Positions 4,655 through 5,434 of a stretch of DNA of 5,434 bases are shown piece after piece. This DNA is from Candidatus Nitrosopolaris nunavutensis (GTDB taxonomy: Archaea; Thermoproteota; Nitrososphaeria; Nitrososphaerales; Nitrososphaeraceae): contig DAOM01000309.1 of assembly GCA_002501855.1 (NCBI GenBank), forward strand, positions 1 to 5,434, read 5' to 3'. The position numbers and the translations under genes were made by a program. How positions within the stretch are numbered: position 1 is the first letter of the stretch; every line of letters starts with the position of its first letter. The notes beneath the pieces are model-generated. The model saw nothing but the letters and a program-made list of their open reading frames with translations. It made no database searches and was not told the origin of the DNA.

Positions 4655-4895
4655 CGTATTAGTTTACAGTTTATGATGCCATGGATGCATCTACTGAAAT
4701 AAGTAGAGCGACCTACTACTAGCTGGTCGATCAGCTGAGATTATACCATCATAGTATACTCTAGAGCTCTGGAAGATTTACTCGCTCGAATCAATTCTAT
4801 TGAATTGATTAGCAATATAGGATTCAAAGTTACTAACATTTTCAGGATATCTGGCTTAAGATAAGAAATACTGTAAATCGTACAATAATAGCTCG
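4655..4895. other. Intergenic region downstream of the deoxyribosyltransferase-like gene
   Basis: No intact gene is visible. Short overlapping inverted repeats built from CTACT/AGTAG (about 4690-4720) and AGCTG/CAGCT (4721-4736) follow the gene and could help end its transcription, although no T-run follows them. Part of the region (about 4780-4895) may be the unrecognisable 5' portion of the integrase relic that follows. Confidence 0.35.
4789..4810. repeat. Perfect 9-bp inverted repeat with 4-nt loop
   Basis: AATCAATTC (4789-4797) and GAATTGATT (4802-4810) are exact reverse complements separated by TATT, making a compact AT-rich hairpin or a regulator-type dyad. It lies about 90 nt upstream of the integrase fragment. 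A short match to the dispersed repeat core (CAATATAGGAT) begins 3 nt after it. Confidence 0.45.
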
Positions 4896-5099
4896 TTGGA
4901 TTATAGTAGCACGAATAAACCAAAGGTCCAACTAAACAAATGTCGCAAGCTAGAAAACGAAGACCCATTACACAAGTGGATAGGTAGTTACAATACAAAA
5001 CTTGTAGTATTATCTCGGTTTTTCAAGTGGCTGCTTCTTTTCTGCTCCTTCTTCATGAATTGTTCGACTGGAAAAGACTTGGAACAATTTGAAGAATAA
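4896..5099 (+). pseudogene. Fragment of an archaeal tyrosine recombinase (integrase), N-terminal domain
   Basis: The open frame contains CRKLENEDPLHKWIGSYN (4950-5003 region) followed after a few residues by LSRFFKWLL. I recognise this DPLHKWIGTYN...RFFKWLYYPD pattern as the end of the N-terminal, SAM-like DNA-binding domain of site-specific tyrosine recombinases widespread in thaumarchaea. In the intact enzymes a catalytic domain of more than 150 residues with the R...HxxR...Y motif follows. Here the similarity stops after FFKWL (about 5033); the frame then runs through a hairpin-forming sequence into the TAA at 5097-5099. Upstream, the frame is closed by a TAA at 4857-4859 and no plausible N-terminus is seen. 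The fragment therefore cannot encode a working recombinase and is a relic of an integrated element. Homology is judged from memory of the family, not from alignment. Confidence 0.7.
5049..5096. repeat. Imperfect 15-bp inverted repeat (hairpin) at the integrase breakpoint
   Basis: The left arm TTCTTCA-tg-AATTGTTC (5049-5065) pairs with the right arm GAACAATT-TGAAGAA (5082-5096). Fifteen base pairs form with one 2-nt bulge (TG at 5056-5057), enclosing a 16-nt loop. It starts about 15 nt after integrase similarity is lost. The shorter dyad AAGAAT-AAT-ATTCTT (5092-5106) overlaps its right end. It could be a terminator-like structure, an end of a small mobile element, or a recombination site remnant. 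Confidence 0.55.
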
Positions 5100-5171
5100 T
5101 ATTCTTAAGCATACCCTATGCACTTTCAGTGAAATAGTAGAACATTTGTGAAAGTATCATTACGTCATTCA
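5100..5171. other. Gap between integrase and cupredoxin relics, no gene
   Basis: Apart from the right half of the dyad at 5092-5106, these 72 bases show no open frame or structure worth naming. They separate the converging plus-strand integrase fragment and minus-strand cupredoxin pseudogene. Confidence 0.4.
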
Positions 5172-5434
5172 CTACTTTGCTATCACTTCTCCCAACATGA
5201 ATGGGTGAAGCCTACAAAAGTAGCCAACTGTTCCTGGTTTATCAAAAGCATGCTTGAATGTCTGTCCAGGACTAAGTATTCCAGAACAGGTTTTTGTCCA
5301 TTTTGTAAGGTTTCTGTTGTGACTACAGGGGGAATCATTTTAATGAGAAGATCAGCCTTCCTATTTCCTAAGGAGGCCGTTAACTGTTCCTGAGTTAACC
5401 CATCCCCAAAAACAGGTTTTGACCAAAGCGATAG
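5172..5434 (-). pseudogene. Frameshifted cupredoxin (plastocyanin-like blue copper protein), 3' part
   Basis: Reading the minus strand from 5312 down to the TAG at 5174-5172 gives 46 residues with NLTKWTKT, then GILSPGQTFKHAFDKPGT and GYFCRLHPFMLGEVIAK. This is the C-terminal half of a small cupredoxin, with the copper ligands Cys, His and Met in the CxxHPxM loop (Cys codon at 5216-5214). Upstream, VVTT (5326-5315) is out of frame with NLTKW by one missing base; restoring a Gly codon gives VVTTGNLTKW, as in intact family members. The residue before VVTT is Pro (CCT) where the first copper ligand His (CAT) is expected, a single-base change. Further upstream KADLLIK resembles the eroded GDxVTWKN strand. 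Intact homologues are exported or membrane-anchored electron carriers. The 5' end lies beyond the window. Frameshift plus ligand loss indicate a dead gene; a sequencing error would explain only the frameshift. Confidence 0.75.

Noticed and set aside
4741..4998. Minus-strand open frame of 85 codons
   Set aside because: It is Cys/Tyr/Ser-rich without a recognisable domain and overlaps the integrase relic on the other strand; probably a chance frame.
5148..5393. Plus-strand open frame of 81 codons containing CPFC
   Set aside because: It is antisense to the recognisable cupredoxin relic; the CPFC pair arises from the complementary strand and is not evidence for a zinc protein.
1..5434. tRNA, rRNA, CRISPR array or pyrrolysine-type TAG readthrough
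   Set aside because: No T-loop GGTTCRAATCC-like box with matching arms, no regularly spaced repeats, and no reason to read TAG as sense in this lineage.

Overview
The window looks like a piece of an archaeal chromosome, most likely an ammonia-oxidising Thaumarchaeon (Nitrososphaerota) of the Nitrososphaera/Nitrosocosmicus type. The reasons are: an AT-rich, gene-sparse sequence; AT-rich TATA-like boxes about 24-31 nt upstream of several start codons with little or no Shine-Dalgarno signal (leaderless archaeal mRNAs); several very small CxxC zinc-ribbon proteins; a relic of a tyrosine recombinase carrying a DPLHKWIGSYN / RFFKWL signature that I recall from thaumarchaeal integrases; and a relic of a small CxxHPxM blue-copper protein, a class that is abundant in these copper-dependent archaea. 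The lineage is an inference from memory, not from a search.

Layout. The left end carries two minus-strand genes: a nitroreductase-family flavoprotein (118-705) and a charged, helical 91-residue protein of unknown function (1098-1373). From 1526 onward the intact genes lie on the plus strand: a 40-residue zinc ribbon (1526-1648), an 84-96-residue zinc ribbon (to 2524), a 59-residue protein with three CxxC knuckles (2571-2750), a two-helix membrane protein with a cytoplasmic-looking coiled-coil tail (2884-3168), a possible 40-residue single-span membrane protein (3263-3385), an 88-residue protein ending in a helix-hairpin-helix-like module (3689-3955), and a nucleoside 2-deoxyribosyltransferase-like protein (4250-4654).

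The right end (about 4780-5434) is a graveyard. It holds a truncated fragment of an archaeal tyrosine recombinase on the plus strand, a strong imperfect hairpin exactly where integrase similarity stops, and a frameshifted cupredoxin pseudogene on the minus strand running off the window edge. Together these suggest an old integration or rearrangement site.

The long intergenic stretches (706-1097, 1649-2233, 3169-3688, 3956-4249, 4655-4895) hold no convincing tRNA, rRNA or CRISPR. They do contain dispersed short repeats, the best being a 22-nt element at 2190-2211 and 3442-3463 that matches at 20 positions. The intact genes do not form an obvious pathway. Most appear to have their own promoters rather than forming one operon, and the common theme is small, lineage-restricted proteins, several of them zinc-binding.
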